This document shows, one piece after another, positions 7,751 through 17,526 of a stretch of DNA of 64,000 bases. The notes below the pieces were generated by a model, which made no database searches, was not told the DNA's origin, and saw only the letters and a program-made list of their open reading frames with translations. Source of the stretch: Acidimicrobiia bacterium (GTDB lineage Bacteria; Actinomycetota; Acidimicrobiia; Acidimicrobiales; SKKL01). The stretch's first letter is position 1. Every line of letters starts with the position of its first letter. The stretch lies in assembly GCA_041676705.1 (NCBI GenBank), contig JBAYRL010000003.1:186001-250000 (forward strand), written 5' to 3'. Both the position numbers and the translations under genes were made by a program.

Positions 7751-9589
7751 CTAAGGGGCCTCGTATTCATCACGCGGGGTCATAATAGGAAAACTACGAT
7801 TGGGGGCCGAGAGTACGCCCAGGAACTCCCCTACGGCGGCCGAGTCACCAACTATCTCAAGACCAGCACTTTCAAGATCACCCAGAATCAAACCAAACAG
7901 TCGATCTTTGGTTAAAGTCACCGTGGTTCGCGCCGCGGACCAGTGTGATTGGGCTCGACGGTGTACCAAAATTCCGTTTCGTAGCGTGACCCGGTATCGC
8001 AGCGACAAATCTGTGAAAATAAAATCGAATTCTAGGTCAAGGTTCCAGGCCTTGGGACCGTCGATGTTGATGGCCATCGAATCAAAAATCTGCGAGGGCT
8101 GCAGATGTTTCATTAACGCCCCACCCGGACGTCCCGGCAGTGGTGTTACCCCATTACGCAGCTCCATGGCCCCGGTTAAATAAAAGTTTCGCCAAATAGC
8201 ATTTTCCGAGCCAAAGCCCAGTTTCTCTAGCACATCAGCCAACGCCGTTTTGGCCGTCTCGTGGCTTTCATCCGCAAACACGGCGTGACCCAAAAGCGTG
8301 GCGGCCCAGCGCAAGTCATCTTCTGCAACCGCAGTTTCAGCTAGCTCACATACCTTTTCTATTCCACCCATGGCCGCCACGTAACGATCTGCTAGCGGCT
8401 TAGGCGGATGGGTCCACAAGTTCACGGGGTTGCCATCAAACCAACCCATATACCGCTGATAAATAGCCTTCACGTTGTGGCTGATTGAACCGTAGTAGCC
8501 CCTAGTGCTCCACTCGGTTTCGAGCGCTGGTGGCAAAGTAATGATTTCGGCAATTTCGGTACCTTGATAGCCCAAACCCATCAGCCGTAATACTTCATCG
8601 TGCAGGTAGGCGTACACGTCACGCTGAGCTGAGAGGTACTTAATTACCGCCGCGGAACCCCATGTCGGCCAATGATGCGACGCAAAGGCCACCTCTGATT
8701 GATCCGCCCAAAGATCAATGGTTTCGGTTAGGTAGCGGGCCCAGCTATGTGCATCACGTACCAAAGCACCACGTAGCGTTAGCAGGTTATGCAACACATG
8801 CGTCGCGTTTTCAGCCACGCACAAGGCTCGAAAGCCAGGGAAATAGAAGTTCATTTCCGCAGGTGCTTCTGTGTCTGGGGTGACCTGAAACTCGATCTCT
8901 ACCGAGTCAATGTTCAACCGTTCCCCAGTGCGGGAAATTTCAATTGTGGGCGGCAGAATACCCACAGATCCGGTAGATGTATTTTGGCCCAACGCCGAGC
9001 CCACAGCACCGGTTGCGTTGCGAGGCAGCAACCCGCCATACATATATGAAGCTCGACGTCCCATAGGCGCACCGGCATATACGTTTTCAGAAATAGCATG
9101 TTCCAGGAGGCCCTCGGGAGCAATGATTTGTACCTCGCCGGATTCAACGGCCTCGGCGGAAGTCACCCCCAATACACCGCCAAAATGATCCACGTGGGAG
9201 TGGCTGTAGATCACCGCTTTAACCTGGCGTTCGCCCCGATGCTGGCGATACAAATGCAAGGCCGCGGCCGCGGTTTCGGCTGAGATTAACGGGTCAATAA
9301 CGATAATTCCCGTATCACCCTCGACAAACGTGATGTTTGATAGGTCGAAGCCACGAACTTGGTAAATACCTTCGGTGATCTCATATAAGCCGTGTTTTGA
9401 AACCAAGATGCTCTGTCGCCACAGACTTGGATGCACGGTTGGGGGAGCTTCTCCAGTAATGAAATCGTAGCTATCGCCGTCCCAAACCACACGTCCTTCC
9501 GTGTTTTTGATCACACAAGGGTTAATGGTGCCCATAAAACCGCGATCAGCGTTTTCAAAATCGGTTGTATCGTTCCAGTTCAGTTCCAC
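7751..9589 (-). CDS. Alkyl sulfatase, metallo-beta-lactamase fold
   Basis: A 612-aa protein of the SdsA1/BDS1 class. The metallo-beta-lactamase domain has the binuclear zinc motif HSHVDH (His130, His132, Asp134, His135). A helical dimerisation domain lies in the middle, and a C-terminal SCP2-like domain is expected to bind the alkyl chain. The length and domain order match full-length secondary alkyl sulfatases. These hydrolyse alkyl sulfate esters such as dodecyl sulfate to alcohol and sulfate. No signal peptide is visible, so it is probably cytoplasmic. The start is GTG, with GAGG 7 nt upstream. It lies between the CsoR-like repressor and a divergent QacA-like pump. Confidence 0.88.
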   Translation of the reverse strand: MELNWNDTTDFENADRGFMGTINPCVIKNTEGRVVWDGDSYDFITGEAPPTVHPSLWRQSILVSKHGLYEITEGIYQVRGFDLSNITFVEGDTGIIVIDPLISAETAAAALHLYRQHRGERQVKAVIYSHSHVDHFGGVLGVTSAEAVESGEVQIIAPEGLLEHAISENVYAGAPMGRRASYMYGGLLPRNATGAVGSALGQNTSTGSVGILPPTIEISRTGERLNIDSVEIEFQVTPDTEAPAEMNFYFPGFRALCVAENATHVLHNLLTLRGALVRDAHSWARYLTETIDLWADQSEVAFASHHWPTWGSAAVIKYLSAQRDVYAYLHDEVLRLMGLGYQGTEIAEIITLPPALETEWSTRGYYGSISHNVKAIYQRYMGWFDGNPVNLWTHPPKPLADRYVAAMGGIEKVCELAETAVAEDDLRWAATLLGHAVFADESHETAKTALADVLEKLGFGSENAIWRNFYLTGAMELRNGVTPLPGRPGGALMKHLQPSQIFDSMAINIDGPKAWNLDLEFDFIFTDLSLRYRVTLRNGILVHRRAQSHWSAARTTVTLTKDRLFGLILGDLESAGLEIVGDSAAVGEFLGVLSAPNRSFPIMTPRDEYEAP

Positions 9590-9992
9590 GGCTGCCTCTA
9601 GTTGGTCTTATTTGGGCTCACATTACTTAATGGCTGCAGCACCATGTTCGTCTGGCCCAAAAAGTCGCAATCGACATTTCGTGTGATCGGGCGATAAAAC
9701 AGTAGGAATGGCATTATCTGACACGTCAAGCACCCCGGCTGAACTGGCCTCGAAAGCTCGGGACGAACCAGACGCTTAGCGGTGCTGGGCTCGATCGTCA
9801 TTCTCTTGAATTCGGCCATCGTTTGGATGTTCCAGCATCGCGAAAACGACGTTACGCACTAGGTCTTGGCCGAAGTGGCACACGGCAATAACCGGGCTAA
9901 CCTCACTGAGGGCCTGGGCCAAAGTTGAGACTGGCCAGCCCCTGGGCCATCAGCCTGGCTTCCACTCTCACCTGTTGACCAATGCGTGATTA
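9590..9992. other. 403-bp gap, no convincing gene
   Basis: This stretch separates the divergent alkyl sulfatase and efflux-pump genes. All frames are broken by stops. A 23-codon ORF begins at 9709 and a 73-codon minus-strand frame covers 9598-9819, but neither resembles a known protein. It may hold the two promoters or a decayed regulator gene; nothing firmer can be said. Confidence 0.4.
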
Positions 9993-11531
9993 ATGAACTC
10001 TCCCCCAACTAAACACCCGTGGCTTGCGCTGTTTGTCTTGGTGCTACCAGTGCTAATGATCTCGATGGACGGCACCATCTTGGGTTTCGCTATTCCGCAC
10101 CTTAGTGCCGACCTGGAACCCTCAAGTTCTGCTTTGTTGTGGATCATTGACATCTACTCGTTTGTGTTAGCGGGTCTCTTGATCACCATGGGTGCAATAG
10201 GCGATCGGATAGGCCGCCGCAAACTGCTTTTGTTCGGCGCTGCCGGTTTCTCAGTTGCCTCGGTCCTCGCCGCTTTTGCACCAAGCGCGGCCGCGCTAAT
10301 CGCAGCACGAGCAGTCTTAGGTGTGGCCGGGGCGACCTTGTTGCCGTCCACCTTGGCATTGATTCGAAACGTATTCCCCAACGAGACACAACGGCAGCTG
10401 GCCATTGCTATCTGGGCGGCTACCTTTGCTGCCGGTTCAGCAGTGGGCCCAATCGTTGGTGGCTTCTTGCTTGATCATTATTGGTGGGGGTCGGTGTTCC
10501 TATTGGCAGCTCCAGTAACAGCGGCCCTACTGGTTCTGGCCCCTCGATTCACCCCAGAATCACGCGATCCTGACCCAGGGCCGTTCGACTTGGGTAGCTC
10601 AGCGTTATCAATGACCACTATGTTGCCCACAGTTTACGCCATCAAAAGCTTTGCTGAAGGGGGCTTGTCGTGGATGATGGCGATCGCGTTCGGCGTTGGG
10701 ATTGGCAGCGGTATCATGTTCGTTCGTCGACAATTACGCCAAGAAACTCCAATGATCGATATCAAATTGTTCTTTAAGGAACGCTTTCGAATTGGTGTTT
10801 TGGGCAACTTGATCGCGTGCTTTGGTTTTGCTGGTGCCATGTTCTTTGTGACCCAGTACCTGCAGCTGGTGTCAGGACTCTCAGCTTTTAGCGCTGGCAT
10901 TCATCTGCTCCCCTCGGTAGCTGCATCCATCATCGTTACAATTTTGGCACCCCAAGGTGCACGCCGTTTTGGGTCATTTGGGGTGGTAACAGCAGGCCTT
11001 TTTGGTGGTGCCGCGGGTTTTGCCGTGCTTTTCTTCGTGGGAGTGAACACCTCAGTCTGGTTCATTGTCCTGGCCGCCATGATCATTAACGGTTCGCTCG
11101 GCGCCGCTATGGCCGTATCCATCGACGGCATTTTGGCCTCAGTTCCGCCAAGGAGGGCCGGTGAAGTCTCCTCGGTTTCCGAAACCGCCAATGAGCTTGG
11201 TATTGCCCTAGGCACCGCCGTATTGGGCAGTATCATGACCGCCGTCTATCGAACTGAGATTTCAGGCTTGGTAAACATTCCTGCCGACGCCATTGCTCAT
11301 GCTAAAGAAACCTTAGGGGCAGCCTTTGTGGCGGCGGCTACTTTAGGAGAACCGCAAGGGTCACAATTAGCACACGCGGCGCAGTCTGCTTTCGTAGAGG
11401 GACTGAACCGGGCAGGTCTGGCGGCCACTGTCATAATGTTTGGCGTAGCGATCTTGGCGGCACGAGTGCACCGGCACGGCCCCGACACCCCTGAGCCAGC
11501 CGGAGCGACATCACTCAACCAACCTGGTTGA
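9993..11531 (+). CDS. MFS efflux pump, DHA2 family (QacA/SmvA/LfrA-like)
   Basis: A 512-aa drug:proton antiporter with about 14 predicted membrane helices, as in the DHA2 family. Helix 1 carries MISMDGTILGFAIP, whose Asp is characteristic of cation exporters. The helix 2-3 loop is GAIGDRIGRRKLL (motif A). Motif C lies in helix 5 (AGSAVGPIVGGFLLD). WIIDIYSFVLAGLLI resembles SmvA, QacA and LfrA, exporters of quaternary ammonium compounds and dyes. The last seven codons overlap the convergent ABC gene. The neighbouring alkyl sulfatase suggests a shared surfactant-defence setting, which is inference. Confidence 0.87.
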   Translation: MNSPPTKHPWLALFVLVLPVLMISMDGTILGFAIPHLSADLEPSSSALLWIIDIYSFVLAGLLITMGAIGDRIGRRKLLLFGAAGFSVASVLAAFAPSAAALIAARAVLGVAGATLLPSTLALIRNVFPNETQRQLAIAIWAATFAAGSAVGPIVGGFLLDHYWWGSVFLLAAPVTAALLVLAPRFTPESRDPDPGPFDLGSSALSMTTMLPTVYAIKSFAEGGLSWMMAIAFGVGIGSGIMFVRRQLRQETPMIDIKLFFKERFRIGVLGNLIACFGFAGAMFFVTQYLQLVSGLSAFSAGIHLLPSVAASIIVTILAPQGARRFGSFGVVTAGLFGGAAGFAVLFFVGVNTSVWFIVLAAMIINGSLGAAMAVSIDGILASVPPRRAGEVSSVSETANELGIALGTAVLGSIMTAVYRTEISGLVNIPADAIAHAKETLGAAFVAAATLGEPQGSQLAHAAQSAFVEGLNRAGLAATVIMFGVAILAARVHRHGPDTPEPAGATSLNQPG

Positions 11532-13292
11532 GCCGCCTTCAGACGCTGGCCCCAAGCGTGTGTATTTCGGTGGAATGATGAGACCTGCCTCAAGATACTC
11601 GCGCAACAAACTTCGGGTAGAAATACGCTTCGAACTGACTCCATCCGCGATCGTAACCACTTCATCAGCCAGCATGGCCACCACTGGCAGGTTGTGACTA
11701 ATGAACAACATCGCCATGTTGGCCTCAGCCACCAGATTGGCCAATAGTTCAATGATGACCGCCTGGGTCGTCACATCCAGCGACGAGGTAGGTTCATCGG
11801 CAATTAATAGCGTCGGTTCGTTAGCCAATGCCATGGCGATCATCACCCGCTGAAGCATTCCTCCCGAAAGTTCGTGCGGATATTGGCCCCAAACCATTGA
11901 TGGAACTGCCAAGCCGACTTTCCCGAGTAAGTAAATAGCTTCACGTTTACGCACTTGGCGGCTCGGCCGTTGACCATTCGGCAGAACTAAGGTTTCACCT
12001 AGCTGGGCACCAACGGTCCTTAGCGGATGCAGCGCTGATTTAGCTTCCTGAAACACCACACCGACCTCTGAACGGAGTAACGCCCGTTGGTCAGGCACCG
12101 CTGATCCGACTAGCTCGAATCCTTGATACTTCGACGAGCCGTCGACTCGGGCGTGGGTGCCTACCAACCCCCACGGAGCTAGAGAAGAAATGGTTTTGCC
12201 AGAACCACTTTCGCCCACCATGCCTAGCGTTTCACCAGCTTTTAAATAAAACGAGACGCTTCGAACCACCGGTATTGCACGGTTGGCCTCCGCCAAGGTC
12301 ACCGCCAAGTCATTGGTCTCGAAAAGAAGGCGTGGATGGTCACCTGAAACCTGCTGGCTGATCTTGACCGGTGACACCTCAGCGACCACTTGCGCTTCTT
12401 CCGAAATATTCATGTTATTCGGATGTACAGCTACCATCATTGGCAGGGCTAAGCGTGGCGTGGTCCGAGCACCCCACAACTGTGAACTAGGGGCTGGCGC
12501 ATCCATCGTTTCGGCCACCAAGTTGGCGGCTAACGCTACTAGGCCAATGGCCAGCCCCGGCGGGATTACCATCCACCAAGCCTGAGTGAGGTATGGCCGC
12601 GCGTCGACCAGCATCTGGCCCCATTCAGGTGTAGGCGGAGCAACCCCTAAGCCAAGAAAGCTAAAGGTGGCACTGGTTAGCACTACCGTCGCAACATCGG
12701 TGCTCGCATATACGACCGTAGGCCGCCACGCTAGAGGCCATAAGTGCTGACGAAGCAGCCGTAGGTGCGAAGCGCCAAGCGCCCGAGAAGCGTCAACACT
12801 GAGCAAACCTTTATTAGCTACCACCACGTTGCGATTCAGACGCGCATAGGGTGCCCACCCAAAGAGCGCCAGAGCGAAGATCAGATTTCTGGTTCCACCA
12901 CCGCCGATACCCAGAATTGCCAACGCTAATATCAATACCGGGATACTCATCGCAAAGTCGGTCAACCAGCGTCCGAACCGATCTAACTTGCCACCGAAAT
13001 ATCCCGTTACACTACCGATGAGCAGGCCAAACACAACCGAGATGCTTATAACACCACTTACCAGCAACAAAGAAGTGCGAGCCGCAAAAATAACCCGAGA
13101 AAACTGATCGCGACCCAGCTGATCGGTTCCCAACCAGTGGGCTGAACTGGGGGCCTCTAAAGCCCTTAATAAATTTGTCTCGCTAGCTCCGTAGCGCGCC
13201 AAGATTGGCGCTAAGGCCCCCACCAGCATGAACGCGACCAACGGCAACCAAACCAACCTTTGCCGTCTCAGAACCTGCGAAACCCTCACCAT
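11511..13292 (-). CDS. Fused DppC-type permease and ABC ATPase
   Basis: A 593-aa fusion. Residues 1 to about 265 are a DppC/NikC-type permease with several membrane helices and the coupling motif ASRALGASHLRLLRQH. A hydrophilic linker of about 55 residues leads to an OppD/NikD-type ATPase with Walker A GESGSGKT, signature LSGGMLQRVMIA, Walker B LLIADEPTSSLD and switch FISHN. All ATPase motifs look intact. Dpp-type importers normally use two separate ATPases; here one is fused and no second is adjacent. It overlaps the upstream permease by 7 bp, and its stop overlaps the convergent MFS gene by 21 bp. It is likely a nickel, opine-metal or peptide importer component. Confidence 0.87.
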   Translation of the reverse strand: MVRVSQVLRRQRLVWLPLVAFMLVGALAPILARYGASETNLLRALEAPSSAHWLGTDQLGRDQFSRVIFAARTSLLLVSGVISISVVFGLLIGSVTGYFGGKLDRFGRWLTDFAMSIPVLILALAILGIGGGGTRNLIFALALFGWAPYARLNRNVVVANKGLLSVDASRALGASHLRLLRQHLWPLAWRPTVVYASTDVATVVLTSATFSFLGLGVAPPTPEWGQMLVDARPYLTQAWWMVIPPGLAIGLVALAANLVAETMDAPAPSSQLWGARTTPRLALPMMVAVHPNNMNISEEAQVVAEVSPVKISQQVSGDHPRLLFETNDLAVTLAEANRAIPVVRSVSFYLKAGETLGMVGESGSGKTISSLAPWGLVGTHARVDGSSKYQGFELVGSAVPDQRALLRSEVGVVFQEAKSALHPLRTVGAQLGETLVLPNGQRPSRQVRKREAIYLLGKVGLAVPSMVWGQYPHELSGGMLQRVMIAMALANEPTLLIADEPTSSLDVTTQAVIIELLANLVAEANMAMLFISHNLPVVAMLADEVVTIADGVSSKRISTRSLLREYLEAGLIIPPKYTRLGPASEGGSTRLVE

Positions 13293-14257
13293 CCAACCTC
13301 ACTGGCACGAATTCGCGGGTCAAACGCTGCGACTACGGCATCAGTGCTGCGGTTAATCAACACAAACCCCATGGCGTAGAGCACCACCACCGCTTGTACG
13401 GCTGGCAGGTCGCGCAAGCTAACAGCTTCCAAGAAAAACGAACCCAGACCTGGACGGCCAAAAAGCGTTTCAACGACCACCGTGCCCGCCATCATGGCAG
13501 CAAGCTGTAAACCGATTGCCGAAACTACCGGCCCCAACACATAGCGGCCGATGTCATTGATCAAAATGGAACGGTTTGAAGCACCTCGAGCCATGGCAGT
13601 GGTCACAAAAGGCTGGCGCAAAGCATCGAGAACACTGACCGCACACACGCGACTGATGACGCCCGTGGCAGGGGTTGCCAGGACCAGCACTGGCATCACC
13701 AGCGACTTTCCAGCCTGAACGCCCGAGGTTGGCAGCCATGCCAAACGTTCTGAGAACAACAAAATTAATAGGTATCCCAGCCAAAAGGCAGGAATTGAGA
13801 CGCTAATTAAGCCCGCCCCGCGTGCGGCGAGCCTCAGGATCGGGTGTCTGGTGATGGCACCTATTACCCCGGCGGTTAATCCGGCCACAACAGCCAAAAT
13901 CAACGCCGGCAACACGATCTGGGCGGTCGGCCAAATCCGGCGTGTAATCTCGTGACGAATAGCAAGCCCACTACGTTCGGAGACACCGAACTTGCCTTGC
14001 ACGGCCTGACCCAGCCAACGCCCATACTGCACAACCAACGGATCGTCGAGGCCCAGAACAGCGACTAATTCTTCAATCTGAGCAGGAGTTGCACCAGCAT
14101 GCGCACGTTTCTTGGCAATCGCGGTGGCCGAACTTCCTGGAGTGAGCCGCATCAGGACAAACGACGCCATGCTCACCACCAAAGCCACTAAAATGACCGA
14201 AACCGTGGCCGTCAACAGTCCAGACCACCGCTTGTTGTTATCTCTGGGCTGTGTCAC
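13286..14257 (-). CDS. ABC importer permease, DppB/NikB type
   Basis: A 323-aa inner-membrane protein with six predicted helices. The N-terminal TM segment ends in FVLMRLTPGSSA, followed by the periplasmic loop LGLDDPLVVQYGRWL and the cytoplasmic coupling region TTAMARGASNRSILIND, all hallmarks of DppB/NikB permeases. It would form the transmembrane pore with the DppC part of the next gene. It lies second in a three-gene operon: binding protein, this permease, fused permease-ATPase. GTG start. Confidence 0.88.
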   Translation of the reverse strand: MTQPRDNNKRWSGLLTATVSVILVALVVSMASFVLMRLTPGSSATAIAKKRAHAGATPAQIEELVAVLGLDDPLVVQYGRWLGQAVQGKFGVSERSGLAIRHEITRRIWPTAQIVLPALILAVVAGLTAGVIGAITRHPILRLAARGAGLISVSIPAFWLGYLLILLFSERLAWLPTSGVQAGKSLVMPVLVLATPATGVISRVCAVSVLDALRQPFVTTAMARGASNRSILINDIGRYVLGPVVSAIGLQLAAMMAGTVVVETLFGRPGLGSFFLEAVSLRDLPAVQAVVVLYAMGFVLINRSTDAVVAAFDPRIRASEVGW

Positions 14258-14288
14258 TCGTAGCAGGCCTTGCTCACCAAGGCCCTGG

Positions 14289-15869
14289 TTACGGGCGTAA
14301 CGCTAGACCACGCCAAGGAAACTCGTATTCGCTGGGCGGTATCACAAAGTCGACTACGCGGGACGCAGTGGCGTAATAACGAGGTGGATGAGTAATCGGT
14401 ACCAACGCCTTAGCCTCAACAAGGTGGTCGAAAATGGCGACGTAAGCCACTGCCTCGTTAGCTTCATCCGAGTTGCTAAGGGCCTGGGCAACCAAGTTTT
14501 CCAAAACATCGTCAATCCATATTGGTGCTTCACCACCGCCACTCTGCAAGAAAGCTGCCACCGTGCCCGGTGGATCATAGGGCGCGCCGTAGGTATTGAA
14601 GAACGCTAGGTCATAATTACCGGCTGTTAGCGCATCAAAGTACGCCGGACCATCAAGCGACTCAATCGTGACGGTGATCCCAATTTGGCTCAATGAATCG
14701 GCGATAGCCTGCCCGGCGTTTCGTGAATCACCCTGGCCGTGGGCGGCATCACCAATTAGCAACATCTTAAGAACAAGGTCATGATCATCACGAACGCGAC
14801 CTCGACCTTCAAGTTTCCAGCCAGCTTCATCGAGAGTTGCCCGGGCTTGGTTAAGGTCAAATTTGGCGGGCATATTTGCTAAGGCGTTCGGTATGGAAGG
14901 AGGAAATAGACCCGCCGCCGTCACGGCATCATCTCCATATAGAACCTTGCTAATGGCCTCACTATCGACTGCCAAATTAATAGCGGTGCGAACTTCGCTA
15001 TCAAGCAGTGAGCTATTGGGGTTGAAGCCTAGAAGTAAAGTGGTGTCGGCGGCACCGCGATAAAGCTCAAGCTCGGCATTTTGCTGGATATTTTCGGCTT
15101 CCACTGCGCCGATGGGCGCCATGTAGCCACCACCCAACAGGTCTACTTCCCCAGAACGCAAAGCACTGAGGCGCGTCTGCGAATCGGGAATCAGTTTCGT
15201 TTCTACCCGCTCGAAGCTCGGCTTTTCACCCCAGTAATCGTCAAAACGCTCAAAAGTTCCTGAGGTGTCGCTGACGGCCGTTACCCGCCAGGGGCCAGTA
15301 CCAACTGGTGCTTGGTATTGACCCTTGTCATCAACTGAGTTGGGGCTTAGAAACCGAACGGGACGATTGAGGCTCAGCTCACCTAGTAATGGTCCGTAAG
15401 GATGATCCAGCGTCAACACCAAGGTCAGCTCGTCGGGTGTTTCGATCTTTGAAATCAGTAGCGAGCTTCGAAGGAAACTGTAATCAGGTACGCCGACCCA
15501 GCGTTCCAGATTCCACTTTGCGGCTTCGGAATTGAACTCGGTGCCATCGTGAAACTTCACATCCTCACGCAAATGGAAAACGACTTCCGTACCGTCTTCG
15601 TTGAAATCCCATGATTCAGCCAAGGCGGGCAGAGCGACGCCATTTGGTCCATATCGCACCAGCGGTTCATACACCATGTCGAGTGCCATGAAGTGACCAG
15701 TAAAGGCTTGGGGATTTAGCACGCCAATCGGTTCTGCGAAAGCCACTCGTAACACCTGGTCGGCTGTTTCGCTGCCAGCGCTCGGGCCAGAATTATTGCT
15801 CTCGCCGCAACCCGGTAACACCAGAATAAGAACGGCTATGAGAGGGTAGAGCCCCCTTAAAAAGCGCAT
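14289..15869 (-). CDS. NikA/CntA-like ABC substrate-binding lipoprotein
   Basis: A 526-aa family 5 extracellular solute-binding lipoprotein. The signal peptide ends in the lipobox LVLPGC, so it is anchored outside the membrane. The mature N-terminus reads LRVAFAEPIGVLNPQAF, then MVYEPLVRYG and VFHLREDVKFHDGTEF; this closely follows E. coli NikA and opine-metallophore binders such as CntA rather than DppA. The ligand is therefore probably a nickel or other metal chelate. The open frame runs back to 16061, but the ATG at 15869 starts the signal peptide directly and avoids overlap with catalase. An 8-bp hairpin spans this start codon. First gene of the importer operon. Confidence 0.85.
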   Translation of the reverse strand: MRFLRGLYPLIAVLILVLPGCGESNNSGPSAGSETADQVLRVAFAEPIGVLNPQAFTGHFMALDMVYEPLVRYGPNGVALPALAESWDFNEDGTEVVFHLREDVKFHDGTEFNSEAAKWNLERWVGVPDYSFLRSSLLISKIETPDELTLVLTLDHPYGPLLGELSLNRPVRFLSPNSVDDKGQYQAPVGTGPWRVTAVSDTSGTFERFDDYWGEKPSFERVETKLIPDSQTRLSALRSGEVDLLGGGYMAPIGAVEAENIQQNAELELYRGAADTTLLLGFNPNSSLLDSEVRTAINLAVDSEAISKVLYGDDAVTAAGLFPPSIPNALANMPAKFDLNQARATLDEAGWKLEGRGRVRDDHDLVLKMLLIGDAAHGQGDSRNAGQAIADSLSQIGITVTIESLDGPAYFDALTAGNYDLAFFNTYGAPYDPPGTVAAFLQSGGGEAPIWIDDVLENLVAQALSNSDEANEAVAYVAIFDHLVEAKALVPITHPPRYYATASRVVDFVIPPSEYEFPWRGLALRP

Positions 15870-15908
15870 TCTCGCACCGTAGCTAATAGTCGTGCCACGA
15901 TGCGAGAA
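15869..15908 (-). promoter_or_regulatory. Hairpin across binding-protein start codon
   Basis: TTCTCGCA and TGCGAGAA form perfect 8-bp arms (15901-15908 and 15869-15876) around a 24-nt loop. On the minus strand the second arm covers the ribosome-binding region and abuts the ATG; CTTTTT follows 5 nt later. It could be an attenuator or translational switch for the metal importer, or the terminator of the upstream catalase gene. Confidence 0.45.
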
Positions 15909-15984
15909 CGCGTGTGTAATGCTTCTAATTTTGTCGCTGCCGAGCTGTAGTCGGCGGTGCTGGGTTATTGACCCGTGGCGAAGG

Positions 15985-17448
15985 TTATTGCTTGGCCTTA
16001 ACCGCGGCCTCGATTCGTTCACCAATGCTGGCGTCGATGTTCCTCCAATATTGGAAGGCACGGGCCAAGACCTCGGGTTGCAAACCGCTGCTCAGAGCAA
16101 TGCTTACCGTTTCCACCAAGCGATCACGAGCGGCGTCGTCAAACACCTCACGAACCAGCGTGCCCGCTTGGCCGAAATCATCATCCTCGGCATGCAATTC
16201 ATAGGGTTGTCGAACCATTTCACCGTCTAGACCCCAAGACTCTTCCGGGTTCGCATCACCGTCGGAATAGCCACGCCCGGCCGAGTTAGGTGCATAGACG
16301 GGCTTATTGCCCGAATGTTCGTAGGCCATTTGACCATCGAACATGTAGGTGTTCACCGCCACTCGTGGACGGTTGACGGGCAGTTGGTGGAAGTTCGTTC
16401 CGATACGGTTCCGCTGTGCATCGTTATAGGCGAATGCTCGACCCAACAGCATCTTGTCTGGCGACAATCCAATACCCGGAACGGTGTTACCCGGCGAGAA
16501 AGCTGCTTGCTCAATTTCGGCAAAGAAGTTCTCGGGGTTCTTATTCAAGGTCATGGTACCCACCTTGATTCGTGGATAGTCCTTCAGAGACCAGGTCTTG
16601 GTTAGATCGAATGGATTAAATCGATAGGTCTTGGCCTCTTCATAGGGCATGACCTGTACATACAGCGTCCACGATGGGTAATCCCCGCGTTTAATGGCAT
16701 CGAAGAGGTCACGACGGTGTGAATCAGCATCAACACCAGCGGTTACCACGGCTTCTTCGTTGGTCAGGTTCACCACACCCTGGTCGCTAATGAAGTGGTA
16801 CTTAACCCAAAATCGCTCGCCAGCAGCATTCACCCACATATAGGTATGCGAGCCATAACCGTTCATTTCCCGCCAAGAACGTGGCAGGCCCCGATCACCC
16901 ATCAGGTAGGTCACCTGGTGAGCAGTCTCCGGGTTCAACGTCCAAAAATCCCACTGCATATTGGCGTCGCGCAGGCCCGAGTCGGGTAGACGCTTTTGGC
17001 TTCGAATGAAGTGAGGGAACTTAATGGGGTCACGCAAGAAGAAAATTGGCGTGTTGTTCCCGACTAGGTCGTAGTTCCCTTCGGTGGTGTAGAACTTGAG
17101 GGAAAACCCGCGGACGTCACGCCAGGTGTCGGGGCTGCCCATCTCGCCAGCAACTGTGGAGAAGCGAGCCAGCATGTCAGTTTTCACGCCCGGCTGGAAC
17201 AAGGCCGCCTTGGTGTAACGAGAAACATCTTCGGTGGTTTCAAACTCACCAAAAGCACCCGAGCCCTTGGTGTGTGGTTGACGTTCCGGAGTCTTTTCCC
17301 GGTTGAAGTGCGCCATTTGCTCTAAGAAATGGACGTCGTGCAACAGAACCGGGCCGTTGGCACCGACCGTCAGTGAATTACGGTCACTTGGTGCTGGTGC
17401 CCCCCAACCGGTAGTAGAACCAGTGTTTACATTCGTATTCTCACTCAT
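15985..17448 (-). CDS. Monofunctional heme catalase (clade 3 size)
   Basis: A 487-aa small-subunit catalase. The N-terminal RNSLTVGANGPVLLHD leads to the distal heme pocket (FNREKTPERQPHTKGSGAFG, with catalytic His). VRGFSLKFYTTEGNYD and the distal Asn region follow. The proximal motif RAFAYNDAQRNRIGTNF holds the heme-ligating Tyr. It converts hydrogen peroxide to water and oxygen in the cytoplasm. The ATG has AGGAG 7 nt upstream. The length and motifs indicate an intact enzyme. It precedes the metal importer genes on the same strand by about 115 bp. Confidence 0.95.
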   Translation of the reverse strand: MSENTNVNTGSTTGWGAPAPSDRNSLTVGANGPVLLHDVHFLEQMAHFNREKTPERQPHTKGSGAFGEFETTEDVSRYTKAALFQPGVKTDMLARFSTVAGEMGSPDTWRDVRGFSLKFYTTEGNYDLVGNNTPIFFLRDPIKFPHFIRSQKRLPDSGLRDANMQWDFWTLNPETAHQVTYLMGDRGLPRSWREMNGYGSHTYMWVNAAGERFWVKYHFISDQGVVNLTNEEAVVTAGVDADSHRRDLFDAIKRGDYPSWTLYVQVMPYEEAKTYRFNPFDLTKTWSLKDYPRIKVGTMTLNKNPENFFAEIEQAAFSPGNTVPGIGLSPDKMLLGRAFAYNDAQRNRIGTNFHQLPVNRPRVAVNTYMFDGQMAYEHSGNKPVYAPNSAGRGYSDGDANPEESWGLDGEMVRQPYELHAEDDDFGQAGTLVREVFDDAARDRLVETVSIALSSGLQPEVLARAFQYWRNIDASIGERIEAAVKAKQ

Positions 17449-17526
17449 CTAAATCTCCTAGTTTGCAGCGAACTAAAATTTATTTACTACCACCATCATA
17501 ATAGAATTTACCTATCGAAACAATAG

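Noticed and set aside
9598..9819. 73-aa minus-strand ORF in the 403-bp gap
   Set aside because: No recognisable domain, no ribosome site, odd composition; probably chance.
15870..16061. N-terminal extension of the NikA-like frame
   Set aside because: Would overlap catalase and precede the signal peptide by 64 residues.
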